Notes: generated from the sequence alone by a model not told the origin. 64,000 bases of DNA from Bradyrhizobium sp. 138 (GCF_023074075.1 NZ_JADPKT010000063.1:1-64000), one strand, 5' to 3'; shown: positions 18,541 through 27,292, counted from the stretch's first letter. Numbers and translations are program-made.

Positions 18541-18831
18541 GATAACCCTGTAATCAGAAGCTTCCGGGACAAAACCGCCGAAGCCGTCTTCAACGGCGAA
18601 AGCCCGAAGGGCTTTCCGGCCGACTTGGTCAAGGTGGCGCGCCGGAAACTGCGCTACCTCAACGCCGCGGGCGATCTTGGCGACTTGAGGTCGCCTCCCG
18701 GCAATCGCCTTGAGGCGCTCGTGGGCGATCGCCAGGGGCAACACTCGATCCGCATCAACGACCAATTCCGCGTGTGCTTCGTCTGGACGCTGGAAGGCCC
18801 GGCGGAGGTCGAAGTCGTGGACTACCATTAA
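18514..18831 (+). CDS. higB: HigB-type toxin, start codon unclear
   Basis: The conserved protein runs from about 18553 (IRSFRDKTAEAVFNGE) to the stop at 18831 and ends with IRINDQFRVCFVWTLEGPAEVEVVDYH, the typical end of HigB/RelE-like mRNA interferases. Where homologues have their initiator Met, this frame has GTA (18550). The nearest standard in-frame start is TTG at 18514, which lies between the two operators and lacks a ribosome binding site. An out-of-frame six-codon ORF (ATG at 18533) ends across the GTA. Either an unusual start is used or the toxin is translationally crippled. The body of the protein is intact. Confidence 0.75.
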   Translation: MIFVSLDDTDNPVIRSFRDKTAEAVFNGESPKGFPADLVKVARRKLRYLNAAGDLGDLRSPPGNRLEALVGDRQGQHSIRINDQFRVCFVWTLEGPAEVEVVDYH

Positions 18832-18843
18832 GGGAACGCCGCA

Positions 18844-19149
18844 ATGACCAAGAAGCTCAAGCCCATGCATCCCGGCGAGGTTCTGCGGGAGGAATTCCTC
18901 GTTCCGCTCAAGATGTCGGCGGGGGCTCTTGCCAAGGTCTGCGGCTTGCCTCGGACTCGGATCGAGCGGATCGCCGGCGAGCAGACCGGCATTACGGCCG
19001 ATACGGCGCTGCGGCTCGGCAAAGCACTCGGCACGACGGCGCAGCTTTGGCTCAATCTGCAGACGGACTATGATGTTCAGATCGCCAAGCGCGATCTCGG
19101 CAAGATACTCGACCGGATCGAAACTGTGAACAAGCCGAAGGCAGCTTAG
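18844..19149 (+). CDS. higA: HigA-type antitoxin
   Basis: A 101-residue XRE-family helix-turn-helix protein with the HigA signature MHPGEVLREEFLVPLKMSAGALAKVCGLPRTRIERI and a C-terminal FWxNLQ-like segment (AQLWLNLQTDYDVQIAKRD). It begins 12 bases after the toxin stop with AAGGGAA upstream, the toxin-first order of HigBA operons. It should neutralise HigB and repress through the palindromes at 18488-18540. Confidence 0.92.
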   Translation: MTKKLKPMHPGEVLREEFLVPLKMSAGALAKVCGLPRTRIERIAGEQTGITADTALRLGKALGTTAQLWLNLQTDYDVQIAKRDLGKILDRIETVNKPKAA

Positions 19150-19230
19150 CCGACCGAGTGCAATTTCGCAGGGCGTCGAACATCTGCAGGTCGGCGCAAG
19201 TGGTGGGCTGCCCCATCATGGCACCGGCGC

Positions 19231-19440
19231 CTATGTCAGCATCGCGACAATCGCCTGCAACTGGTCGGACGCCGACGCCACCAGCCCGTCATATGACGTC
19301 TGGCCGTGTGCGGCTGCCTTCAGGATGCATTCGGCGACGGCCGCTTTCAGGCCGAACACCGACTGATCGGCCGGTACGTTCGCCATCACGGTCTCCAGCG
19401 CTTGACGCATCGTGTGAATGAGCTCGGAGCTGTGTTGCAT
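19231..19440 (-). CDS. small hypothetical protein
   Basis: A 69-residue, mainly helical protein with no recognised domain (ELIHTMRQALETVMANVPADQSVFGLKAAVAECILKAAAHG). A good ribosome binding site, GGAGGA, lies seven bases before the ATG and the codon use looks like that of a real gene. The pattern of Ala and Leu spacing suggests a small helical bundle. Confidence 0.65.
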   Translation of the reverse strand: MQHSSELIHTMRQALETVMANVPADQSVFGLKAAVAECILKAAAHGQTSYDGLVASASDQLQAIVAMLT

Positions 19441-19614
19441 GGGCTGTCCTCCGCAGGCTCATATTAGGTGGCGCGGCCGTGCTTGCCACTCACAAGCCCG
19501 GGAGACGGATAACTCCCTAATGAAACTGATTCGGTCTGGTGCCTCCGAAGCGCGGGGCAGGATCGAGTTGGTCACAATCTCGCGCTTCGCTTCGCCGGAT
19601 TGTATCATCTGTCC

Positions 19615-20715
19615 ATGAGCGATTCCGACACGGTCACCGGCGCACCATCGCCGGTACGCAAGATCATCCATATCGACATGGATGCCTTCTATGCGTCGGT
19701 GGAGCAGCGCGACAATCCGGAGCTGCGCGGGAAGCCGGTTGCGGTTGGGGGCTCTGCCGAGCGCGGCGTCGTCGCGGCCGCCAGCTATGAGGCCCGCAAA
19801 TTCGGCGTTCGCTCCGCCATGCCGTCGGTGACGGCGAAGCGGCAATGTCCCGAGCTGATCTTCGTCAAGCCGCGCTTCGAGATCTACAAGGCGATCTCCC
19901 GGCAGATCCGCGAGATCTTTGCCGAGCACACGCCCGTCATCGAGCCGCTGTCGCTGGACGAGGCGTATCTCGACGTCACCGAAAACCTGCAAGGCATCCC
20001 GCTGGCGCGGGACATCGCGCTGCGGATCCGCGAGAAGATCAAGGCCGAGACGGGGCTCAACGCGTCGGCGGGCATCTCCTACAACAAGTTTCTGGCCAAG
20101 CTCGCCTCCGATCATCGCAAGCCCAACGGTCAGTTCGTGATTTCGCCGGAGATGGGGCCCGCCTTCGTCGAGACGCTGCCCGTCGGCAAGTTCCACGGGA
20201 TAGGCCCGGCGACGAGTGCGAAGATGAACGCGCTCGGCATGTTCACCGGTCTCGACATCCGCAATCAGTCGCTGGAGTTCATGAACGCGAATTTCGGCAA
20301 GTCGGGCGCCTATTACTATTGGATCTCGCGTGGCGTCGACGAGCGGCCGGTGCGGGCCGACCGAATTCGCAAGTCGATCGGCGCGGAGACCACGTTCTCG
20401 ACCGACCTCACCGAATATGGCGCGCTGGCCGCCGAGCTCAAACCTCTCGTCGACAAGGTCTGGCGCCATTGCGAGGCGACCGGCAATCGCGGCCGCACCG
20501 TTACCTTGAAGATCAAATTCGCCGACTTCGAGATCATCACGCGCAGCAGATCCGTCGCAGCGGCGGTTGCGGGACGGAATGAGCTGGAGCGGCTGGCCTG
20601 CGGCCTGCTCGAGGCCGAGATGCCGCTGCCAAAGCGCGTCAGGCTCCTCGGCGTATCGTTGTCTGCTCTCCAGGCCGGCGACGAGCCGGAGCCGCAGCTG
20701 ACATTGGGCATTTGA
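19615..20715 (+). CDS. dinB: DNA polymerase IV
   Basis: A 366-residue Y-family translesion polymerase. The catalytic motifs are KIIHIDMDAFYASVE near the N terminus and SLDEAYLDVT around residue 105. Thumb and little-finger domains follow, and the final residues QLTLGI match the beta-clamp binding motif (E. coli Pol IV ends QLVLGL). The ATG at 19615 is preferred over a TTG at 19600. No GTTC-N7-GTTC LexA box was found upstream, so SOS control is not evident. Confidence 0.93.
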   Translation: MSDSDTVTGAPSPVRKIIHIDMDAFYASVEQRDNPELRGKPVAVGGSAERGVVAAASYEARKFGVRSAMPSVTAKRQCPELIFVKPRFEIYKAISRQIREIFAEHTPVIEPLSLDEAYLDVTENLQGIPLARDIALRIREKIKAETGLNASAGISYNKFLAKLASDHRKPNGQFVISPEMGPAFVETLPVGKFHGIGPATSAKMNALGMFTGLDIRNQSLEFMNANFGKSGAYYYWISRGVDERPVRADRIRKSIGAETTFSTDLTEYGALAAELKPLVDKVWRHCEATGNRGRTVTLKIKFADFEIITRSRSVAAAVAGRNELERLACGLLEAEMPLPKRVRLLGVSLSALQAGDEPEPQLTLGI

Positions 20716-21218
20716 GCAAGGCGCGTGACTCGAGACGGATCCCGGAATTCAGATTGTCATCGAGATTCCCACTGAAGAACACATTGCAAGAGAACCGCGA
20801 AGACTCGAGGTTTGACACTATTGCGAGCGGCTCCGTGTCGACCTTCGAGGCACTGTCTGACGTGAAGCTGACAGACCATCCTCGTTTTCAATTTCGACGC
20901 GCTGCGCTGAGCAAGATGCATTCCATTGCTGTTCGTTCGAGTGCGATCGACGCAAAGTTTTTTTGAGAACGCAGCTTGGTCGCGCCATTCAAATGACATG
21001 TACTGACGGATAGTCGTCGGCGTTTCGCGACGTTGCTCACGTGCGACAGCCTCGATATCTCCTCTCGCGCGGTGATCCGCGCTTGTGAGCGTCCGGTTGA
21101 TCGCACATGCGTGAAGCGCGCCTCGCATGAAATCAGAAAGATAATTCGTCGTTGGATTCACCGTCTCGCTTTCGAACTGCGCCTGAAGTTTCGTTGTTCG
21201 CCGCTCGAGGAGCTGATC
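20716..21218. other. gene-free stretch
   Basis: About 500 bases between dinB and the flippase gene. Short frames on both strands lack ribosome binding sites and recognisable content. The composition is noticeably more AT-rich than the flanking genes around 20740-21000. Nothing else could be identified. Confidence 0.4.
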
Positions 21219-22694
21219 GTGACTCAACTCAACATGCATTTCTCCGAGGACGAGCAGTCCCGGAACGTACGGAAAGGTGCGCTCGCCGCGATCGTCACGC
21301 AGGTCGTGCGTGTCGCGACACAGACCGGATCCGTGATCCTGCTCTCACGCCTGCTGACGCCAGTCGACTTCGGCACTTATGCGATGGCCTCGCCGGTGCT
21401 CGCCTTCGCGGTGCTGTTCCAGGATCTGGGCCTTGGACATGCAACGGTGCAGAAGGGCGAGTTGACCCAGACCGAACTGAGCGCGCTATTCTGGGTGAAC
21501 CTCTCGGTCGGCGCGGTCCTGGCGTTCGCTCAGGTGGCGCTGTCGCCACTTGTCGCCAGGTTCTACAGCGTACCCAATCTCGCCCCGCTGACCTCGGCCA
21601 TGAGCGTCACGCTGCTGCTCAGCGGCGCTGACGTTCAGCATCTGTCGTTGCTGACGCGCCAGATGCGATTCTGGACGCTGGCAGGGCTGGAATCCGCGGC
21701 CGCATTGACCGGATTGCTGACCTCGGTCGCCGTCGCGTTCGTCTATCACAGCTATTGGGCGATCCTCGCCGGCAGCCTGACATCGGGTCTGGTGCTCGCG
21801 GGCGGCGCGTGGTTGAGCTCGGGATGGCTGCCGTCGAGACCCGGCTCGATCAGGGCCGCACGCGACATGCTGAGCTTCGGGTTCGGCGTGACCGGCTACA
21901 ATCTTGCGGAATTCCTTTCCCGCAACACCGACGGGGTGCTGATCGGCAAGGTCTGGGGCACAGCCTCGCTTGGCGCGTATAACCGCGCCTACCGGCTGTT
22001 GCTGTTTCCGCTTCAGCAAGTCAGCAACCCGATGGTGCGGATCATGCTGCCGACGCTGTCGGCCCTGCTGAAGGAGCCCGAGCGCTATCGTGATTCGTTC
22101 CGTCGCGCGGTGCTGCCGGCGTTCCTCCTCGTGTTGCCGGGCGTCGCCTTCATGATCGCATCCGCCGACACGCTTGTCGAAACTCTGCTCGGCGGCCAAT
22201 GGAGCGAGGCTGCACCGATCTTCGTCGCCCTCAGCATCGCCGGGCTGCTGCAGACCAGCAACAGTCCCGCCACCTGGCTGTTTCTCAGCCAGGGCCGCGC
22301 CAAGGAATACATGCGCTGGGGTCTGTTCAATGTCTCAACATCGATTCTCGCCTTCATATCCGGGCTGCCGTTCGGACCAATCGGCGTCGCCAGTGCATAT
22401 TCGATCAGCGAATGCGTGCGCACGCCCATCCTGTGGTGGCTGATTGGGCGAAGCGGCCCGGTGCGTCATCGAGACCTCATCAACGTGATCGGCCCTCATC
22501 TCGCCGGCGCCCCCGCTTCCGTCGTGACTGTGGGCCTGCTCCATCGCTGGCTGCTTGCGCATTCGATTGGAGGGATTGCCGACTTGGCAGCCTGCTTCTG
22601 TCTATCGTATGCGGTCTCGCTTGCGATCGTCGCGCTGTTTCCGGCCTGTCGCGGAGACATGTGGCGCTACGCACGCAACGTCCGTGGCGGATGA
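21219..22694 (+). CDS. oligosaccharide flippase (Wzx/MOP family)
   Basis: A 491-residue inner-membrane protein with about twelve to fourteen hydrophobic segments and the PST/WzxC-type start RNVRKGALAAIVTQVVRVATQTGSVILLSRLLTPVDFG. Family members flip lipid-linked sugar repeats across the inner membrane. The GTG at 21219 has AGGAG at normal distance; an ATG at 21234 is an alternative. It stands alone: no glycosyltransferase or polymerase gene is next to it, and the only other export gene in the window is the Wza-like lipoprotein at 41056. Confidence 0.87.
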   Translation: MTQLNMHFSEDEQSRNVRKGALAAIVTQVVRVATQTGSVILLSRLLTPVDFGTYAMASPVLAFAVLFQDLGLGHATVQKGELTQTELSALFWVNLSVGAVLAFAQVALSPLVARFYSVPNLAPLTSAMSVTLLLSGADVQHLSLLTRQMRFWTLAGLESAAALTGLLTSVAVAFVYHSYWAILAGSLTSGLVLAGGAWLSSGWLPSRPGSIRAARDMLSFGFGVTGYNLAEFLSRNTDGVLIGKVWGTASLGAYNRAYRLLLFPLQQVSNPMVRIMLPTLSALLKEPERYRDSFRRAVLPAFLLVLPGVAFMIASADTLVETLLGGQWSEAAPIFVALSIAGLLQTSNSPATWLFLSQGRAKEYMRWGLFNVSTSILAFISGLPFGPIGVASAYSISECVRTPILWWLIGRSGPVRHRDLINVIGPHLAGAPASVVTVGLLHRWLLAHSIGGIADLAACFCLSYAVSLAIVALFPACRGDMWRYARNVRGG

Positions 22695-22836
22695 CACGAT
22701 CGACACACCAGGCTCGCTGGCAAGACAACGGAGGTCCGCTGCCGTGACCCAGGCACAGCAAAGCCGCGCGCTACGGCAGCGATCCGCATTTCACCACCGT
22801 GGCGCACGTGTCTCAATATGTCCGGCTCGGGCCGGC

Positions 22837-23130
22837 TCAATGCCTGACGTGCTCGAACACCACGATCACGCCGGTCGGCTCCGGCTCGTGCGCCATCAGG
22901 CGCGTCAGGTCGGAATCGCCCCAATCGGCGAGGCTGACGACTTCGCCGCTCTCGCGGTCGGCACCGAGCGAAGCCGTGGGCTCGAGGACCTTGAGGCCCA
23001 TTTCGTCGACGAAGAAGGTGTGCTCGCCGAACATGCTGTTGAGCTGCGGCATGGCCGGATGTTCGTCGGGCAGCACCTGAGCGCCGAGTTGGTTGACGGT
23101 CTGCTTCACCTGTTCGGTTGTGAGCTTCAT
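22837..23130 (-). CDS. conserved hypothetical protein
   Basis: A 97-residue soluble protein without a recognised domain. Motifs that look conserved are LPDEHPAMPQLNSMFGEHTFFVDEMGLKVLEP and the C-terminal HEPEPTGVIVVFEHV. The ATG at 23130 follows GGAGC; longer in-frame starts add low-complexity residues. Similar proteins are common in Bradyrhizobium as far as I recall; no function is known to me. Confidence 0.72.
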   Translation of the reverse strand: MKLTTEQVKQTVNQLGAQVLPDEHPAMPQLNSMFGEHTFFVDEMGLKVLEPTASLGADRESGEVVSLADWGDSDLTRLMAHEPEPTGVIVVFEHVRH

Positions 23131-23348
23131 GAGCTGCTCCGTTTCTGTCTCCGGTTTCATTGGCCCGGGCGGGGGCGCGCGTTCCCTGCACCTTTGTCCG
23201 CCTGGCTCAACTCCGAACAGGTGCTGCGCACAAATGTTCCCGTGAAATGTATTTTGTGATCGCGCGCTGCGTCCGCCGCGCTCGCGGCACGAGATCGCCA
23301 CAAGATGCACACGATCTGTCCGTGTGATGAACCAATCGGCGGCTCGCG

Positions 23349-24035
23349 CTACTCGCTGCGGTTTTCACCCACCGACAGCGCGCAGATGCGTGACAGATAG
23401 GTATAGGGCAAGCCGGTCTCCTCGGCCCAGGCGTTGAACTGCGCCTGCACCTTGGCGAGATCGCCCTTCGACTTGACCTCTTCTGCAATGTCGAGGCCTG
23501 CATCGCGCAAGGACGCGACGACATCCTTTGACGTAACAAAGCCATCCCAGCCGACGAAGCGCAGCAGCATCTGGCCGGTGTTGCCGCCGAGACGGCTGCC
23601 ACGCTTGGTCAGGAGATCGAGCAGGCCGATCTGGTCGGATGAGGGCCATTTCGCCAGAAACTTGCCGAAGCTGTCATGCGCCCTCGCGATCTCCTGCACG
23701 AAGCCTGCATTGTCGCGCACCGACATGATCTTGGCACCGTTGCGCACGATACGCGCGTCGCGCAAAAGACCTTCCCAATAGTCTTCCGGCTGGAAGCTGA
23801 GCTTGGCCGGCTGGAAATGCAGGAAGGCTTCTTCAAAGCCATCCCATTTCGAATCGATCACGCTCCAGGCAAAGCCGGCGCAGAACACACGCTTCGTCAT
23901 CTCGGCAAGAATGCGATCGTCGCCGAGCTTGGCCAGACGCTTCAGGTCGGGCTTTGCCGGCATCAGCTTCTCCAGTGCCTTGGGGCCGCCCTTGCGCTTC
24001 TCGGCGCGGGCGCGAATGGTCTTGAAGGGGGTCAT
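23349..24035 (-). CDS. DNA-3-methyladenine glycosylase I family protein
   Basis: A 228-residue HhH-GPD-like base-excision enzyme of the Tag group. The segment MTKRVFCAGFAWSVIDSKWDGFEEAF and RIVRNGAKIMSVRDNAGFV align with the core of this family, and LGGNTGQMLLRFVGWDGFVTSKDVV resembles the helix-hairpin-helix region. It would remove alkylated adenines. It is a divergent relative of E. coli Tag, and the zinc ligands of Tag were not identified, so exact specificity is uncertain. Confidence 0.75.
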   Translation of the reverse strand: MTPFKTIRARAEKRKGGPKALEKLMPAKPDLKRLAKLGDDRILAEMTKRVFCAGFAWSVIDSKWDGFEEAFLHFQPAKLSFQPEDYWEGLLRDARIVRNGAKIMSVRDNAGFVQEIARAHDSFGKFLAKWPSSDQIGLLDLLTKRGSRLGGNTGQMLLRFVGWDGFVTSKDVVASLRDAGLDIAEEVKSKGDLAKVQAQFNAWAEETGLPYTYLSRICALSVGENRSE

Positions 24036-24193
24036 GCGGACACAAGCGGTTGAGGGCGCGCCACGACATCAGAATTCAACGAAACGGTCCAGTCCGATGA
24101 TGATTGGCGCGGCGAAGCGGCCATGCTGGTCCGCTTCTTGCTTCATGAGGCCCGGAATTCCCTGACATTTTCGCTCTTTCGCGGACATTTCCA

Positions 24194-25006
24194 ATGCGCT
24201 GCCTCGTCGTGGCCGATCTGCACTATTCGCTGCCGCAGCTCGACTGGCTGGTCAGCGCGGCACCGCAATTCGACCTCGTGATCTTTGCGGGAGACGCGCT
24301 CGACATCGGCTCGATGGTGGATTTTCGAGCCCAGATCGTGGTGGTGAAGAAATACCTCGCGCTGCTTGCCGCGAAGACCCGCGTGATCCTCTGCTCCGGC
24401 AATCATGATCTCGACGAGCGCAATGCAGAGGGCGAGAAGATCGCACGGTGGATCTCGGAGGTGCGCGAGCTCGGCATCGCCTGCGACGGCGACAGCCTCA
24501 CCATCGGCGATACGATGTTCACGGTGTGCCCGTGGTGGGACGGGCCGCTGGTCAAACAGCGTCTGGTCGCGCAGTTGCGCGATGCCGCGGCCAACCGGCC
24601 GCGACGCTGGATCTGGGCACATCACGCGCCGCCGGCGGATTCACCGACGAGCTGGGGCGGCAAACGCTTCTTCGGCGACGTCGAGCTGGGGCAATGGATC
24701 ATGCAGCACCAGCCGTCGATGGTGATCTCGGGCCATGTGCACCAGTCGCCGTTCATCACCGCCGGCTCGTGGTTCGACCGGCTGGGCGAGAGCTGGATCT
24801 TCAACACCGGCCTGCAGCCGGGCCGGCCGCCGACCTACATCGTGCTGGACCGCGACGCGGACAAGGCGTTCTGGCTTGCGGCCGGCGTGGCCCAGTGGAT
24901 CGACCTGAATGCGCCGCTGAAGCGGCCCGCGGCGTCGATCGAGGCGCCGCCCGACTGGCTCACATTCTTGGATCAGATTGCCGATCCGAGCCTGGCGAAA
25001 CCTTAA
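24194..25006 (+). CDS. metallophosphoesterase
   Basis: A 270-residue calcineurin-like phosphoesterase. All metal-binding motifs are visible: DLH (residues 8-10), GDALD, GNHD, HH in WAHHAPP and GHVH. It is soluble with no signal peptide. The substrate cannot be told. Its last 47 bases overlap the end of the convergent cNMP-domain gene. Confidence 0.86.
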   Translation: MRCLVVADLHYSLPQLDWLVSAAPQFDLVIFAGDALDIGSMVDFRAQIVVVKKYLALLAAKTRVILCSGNHDLDERNAEGEKIARWISEVRELGIACDGDSLTIGDTMFTVCPWWDGPLVKQRLVAQLRDAAANRPRRWIWAHHAPPADSPTSWGGKRFFGDVELGQWIMQHQPSMVISGHVHQSPFITAGSWFDRLGESWIFNTGLQPGRPPTYIVLDRDADKAFWLAAGVAQWIDLNAPLKRPAASIEAPPDWLTFLDQIADPSLAKP

Positions 25007-25445
25007 GCGGCGGCAGGTTGATCATGCTCTGGAGCACCTCGCCGACCATGGCCAGATGTGTGCCGTGGCCGGCATATTGCCGTTTGAGATCGGCGAGATA
25101 GGTGTTGGCGACATTAAGCCGTTGCGCCAGCATTTTTGCGATCAGCAGGGCTACGCCCGGCTGCTTCTCGAGGAACGAGGCGGCATCCTCGAATTCGTAG
25201 ACGATCGCGTCGGAGCAGGCCCGCACCGTTGCGGTGTGCGGCTGGCCCAGCAGCACGGACATCTCGCCGAGCACTGCGCCGGGCTCGGTCACGGTGGCGA
25301 CCACCATCTCGCCCTTGAGCACCTCGAGCTTGCCTTGCATCAGCACGTAGAGATGGCCGCTGGTGCCGCCCTCGGTCACGATGAGCGTACCGGCCTCGAC
25401 CTTCCGCTCCGTCCCGCCGCTGCAATAATCCAGAACTGCGCGCAT
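24960..25445 (-). CDS. cyclic-nucleotide-binding-domain protein
   Basis: A 161-residue protein made almost entirely of one cNMP-binding beta-barrel and its C helix; there is no DNA-binding domain. The phosphate-binding cassette reads GEMSVLLGQPHTATVRA, where the Arg that normally pairs with the cyclic phosphate is His, so cAMP or cGMP binding is doubtful. The 3' end overlaps the convergent phosphoesterase gene by 47 bp. It may act as a protein partner or bind another ligand. Confidence 0.82.
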   Translation of the reverse strand: MRAVLDYCSGGTERKVEAGTLIVTEGGTSGHLYVLMQGKLEVLKGEMVVATVTEPGAVLGEMSVLLGQPHTATVRACSDAIVYEFEDAASFLEKQPGVALLIAKMLAQRLNVANTYLADLKRQYAGHGTHLAMVGEVLQSMINLPPLKVSPGSDRQSDPRM

Positions 25446-25545
25446 CGTAGAAAGCTCCCATCGCTGCGGACGCCGCGTCGTTGGAGACTAGAGCAGGATC
25501 CGTGCCAGGTGCAAATCAACGCGCGTACCATTTATGACGCGCGCA

Positions 25546-26283
25546 TCACACCCGCGAGAGCGACGGCACCTCTTCGGGCATGATCGCCTGAAGGCCGCCG
25601 AAGCGACGCTCGCGGCCATGGAAGGAGGCCAGGGCAGCGGCAAGATCGCTGGCGTCGAACTCGGGCCACATCCGCTCGGTGAAGTGCAGCTCGGCATAGG
25701 CGCCTTCCCAGAGCAGGAAGTCCGACAGCCGCTTCTCACCGGAAGTGCGGATGATGAGATCGACGTCGCGCAAGCCGGCTTCGCCGGTGACGAGCTGCGA
25801 GAAGGCCTCGCGGGTGATGCTGGAGAGCGCGGCCGCCTTCGCCGCAGCATTGAGAATGGCATCGCGCGCGGAATAGTCGACCGCGATGCGCAGGTGCAGC
25901 GTGCTGCCCTGGGCGGTGGCTTCCTCGGCGCGCGCGATCGCAGTGGCGATGCCGTCGGGCAGGCGGTCGCGGCGGCCGATCACGGTGAGGCGCACACCGT
26001 TCTTGACCAGGCTCTGCACCTCATTGCCGAGATAGAAGCGCAGCAAGGTCATCAGTGCGGCGACCTCGGCCTTCGGCCTGCGCCAATTGTCGGTGGAGAA
26101 GGCGTAGAGCGTCAATGTGCTGATGCCCTGCTTGGGCGCGGCCTCGACGATACGGCGGATCGCCTCGACGCCGGCCTCGTGGCCGCGCACGCGCGACAGC
26201 CCGCGCCGCGTCGCCCACCGGCCGTTGCCGTCCATGATGATGCCGACATGAAGCTTCTCGTTGCGGGACGCATCACTTTGCAT
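25546..26283 (-). CDS. uppS: cis-prenyltransferase (undecaprenyl diphosphate synthase family)
   Basis: A 245-residue UppS-like enzyme. The catalytic motif IMDGNGRWATRRG with the essential Asp lies near the N terminus, FSTDNWRRP and RTSGEKRLSDFLLWEGAYAELHF are the other conserved blocks. The family joins isopentenyl units to farnesyl diphosphate with cis geometry to make the lipid carrier of cell-wall synthesis. It lies in an operon with a membrane protein and a wHTH regulator rather than with cdsA and dxr, so it may be a second, specialised copy. The ATG at 26283 sits inside an operator-like palindrome. Confidence 0.82.
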   Translation of the reverse strand: MQSDASRNEKLHVGIIMDGNGRWATRRGLSRVRGHEAGVEAIRRIVEAAPKQGISTLTLYAFSTDNWRRPKAEVAALMTLLRFYLGNEVQSLVKNGVRLTVIGRRDRLPDGIATAIARAEEATAQGSTLHLRIAVDYSARDAILNAAAKAAALSSITREAFSQLVTGEAGLRDVDLIIRTSGEKRLSDFLLWEGAYAELHFTERMWPEFDASDLAAALASFHGRERRFGGLQAIMPEEVPSLSRV

Positions 26284-26291
26284 TGCAAAGT
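26275..26291. promoter_or_regulatory. operator-like palindrome over the uppS start
   Basis: ACTTTGCA-T-TGCAAAGT is a perfect 17-bp inverted repeat that covers the start codon of the prenyltransferase gene. The same word pattern occurs upstream of the operon at 27340-27374. It is probably bound by the wHTH regulator encoded between them. Confidence 0.65.
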
Positions 26292-26313
26292 CTCCGGTCA
26301 AAAAGGGGGAGGA

Positions 26314-26691
26314 TCAGGTCGAGGCGATACCGAGGCGGCCGAGCGACGGCGCCTCGCGGCCGGCCGCCTTGGCGGCGTCGCGCACCAGGCGTTCGAGCAC
26401 GGCGAGATAGTCGAGGAAACGGCGGCGTCCGGCCTTGGTGAGGCGGCACGTGGTGTGCGGGCGGTTGCCCTCATAGCCCTTGGTCACCTCGACGAGGCCG
26501 GCCTCCTGGAGCACGGCAAGGTGCCGGCTGAGATTCCCGTCGGTGAGGCCGCAGAGCTGCTTGAGATCGGCGAAGGCCAGCCCCTTGGGGTGCGCCATCA
26601 GCGAGGTCAGAAGCCCGAGCCTCGCCTTCTCGTGGATTACGCGGTCCAGCCCTTCGTAGGAGAAGGGTGCGCTGTCAGTCTTCGACATCAT
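26314..26691 (-). CDS. winged-helix transcriptional regulator
   Basis: A 125-residue protein with a winged helix (LLTSLMAHPKGLAFADLKQLCGLTDGNLSRHLAVLQEAGLVEVTKGYEGNRPHTTCRLTKAGRRRF) of the MarR/ArsR-like HTH_27 type. No sensor domain is present. The ATG-ATG start near 26691 follows GGAG and overlaps the end of the membrane-protein gene upstream. Matching palindromes before and inside the operon suggest that it represses its own operon. Confidence 0.85.
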   Translation of the reverse strand: MMSKTDSAPFSYEGLDRVIHEKARLGLLTSLMAHPKGLAFADLKQLCGLTDGNLSRHLAVLQEAGLVEVTKGYEGNRPHTTCRLTKAGRRRFLDYLAVLERLVRDAAKAAGREAPSLGRLGIAST

Positions 26692-27292
26692 GGTCTCCGG
26701 ATGCGACATACAGAATGCCCGCCATCATCGATTGCCCGATCACGAAGGGCAGGCCCATGGTCCATGGCGACAGCGTGTGGGTCTGGCTCGCGAGCACCAC
26801 CACCGAAAAGCCGGACACGAAATACCAGGCGCCGGCGAACGCGACGGTGCGCGGCAGCGAACGAATTGAGGCGAAAATGCCGAGCGACACCAGGATCTGC
26901 CACAGGCCCGGGAGCAGCCACAGCGTCTCGCCCGCGAACTTCCACATCACCACCGCGAGCAACACGCCGGCAACGCCTGCGGGCAGGAACTGCTCGACCG
27001 CCTGGTGGATCATGGCGTCTGCCAGACCCGAATGATGACGGCGCGATCGCGCGCGCATCTCGATCCCGATGACCAGGCCGGACAGCGCGGCGGCGATGAA
27101 CCAGCCGAAGAAGAAGCCGAGCGGCTCATTGGTGGGATCGCCGAGCAGCCAATATTGCAGGATCGCGGTGATGAGCGCGACGGCGCCGGTCGCGGCCATC
27201 GTCGCCGGGCCGTAGCCACGGAACGCCGTGCCGGCCGCAATCTGGCTGCGAATCGTCACGATGTCGGCCAGTGCCTTGTCGAGATCACGCAT
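26675..27292 (-). CDS. multi-pass membrane protein of the wHTH/uppS operon
   Basis: A 205-residue protein with about five to six hydrophobic segments after a short helical N terminus (MRDLDKALADIVTIRSQIAAGTAFRGYGP). No domain is recognised. The ATG at 27292 is chosen because the protein then begins with this conserved-looking block; an ATG at 27313 adds seven residues. It overlaps the regulator gene by 17 bases. Regulators of this type are often paired with a membrane protein that may sense the signal or carry out the regulated function. Confidence 0.75.
   Translation of the reverse strand: MRDLDKALADIVTIRSQIAAGTAFRGYGPATMAATGAVALITAILQYWLLGDPTNEPLGFFFGWFIAAALSGLVIGIEMRARSRRHHSGLADAMIHQAVEQFLPAGVAGVLLAVVMWKFAGETLWLLPGLWQILVSLGIFASIRSLPRTVAFAGAWYFVSGFSVVVLASQTHTLSPWTMGLPFVIGQSMMAGILYVASGDHDVED

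Noticed and set aside
15078..19200. Integrated element bounded by a duplicated tRNA-Arg end
   Set aside because: No second copy of the tRNA 3' sequence and no integrase gene were found downstream.
19441..19614. SOS (LexA) box upstream of dinB
   Set aside because: No GTTC-N7-GTTC or close variant was seen between the small ORF and dinB.
20712..20966. 84-codon frame after dinB
   Set aside because: It overlaps the dinB stop, has no ribosome binding site and its residues look random; the region is AT-richer intergenic DNA.
25534..27072. Long plus-strand open frame opposite uppS and the wHTH operon
   Set aside because: It covers three recognisable minus-strand genes and their operators, and shows no domain or ribosome binding site.
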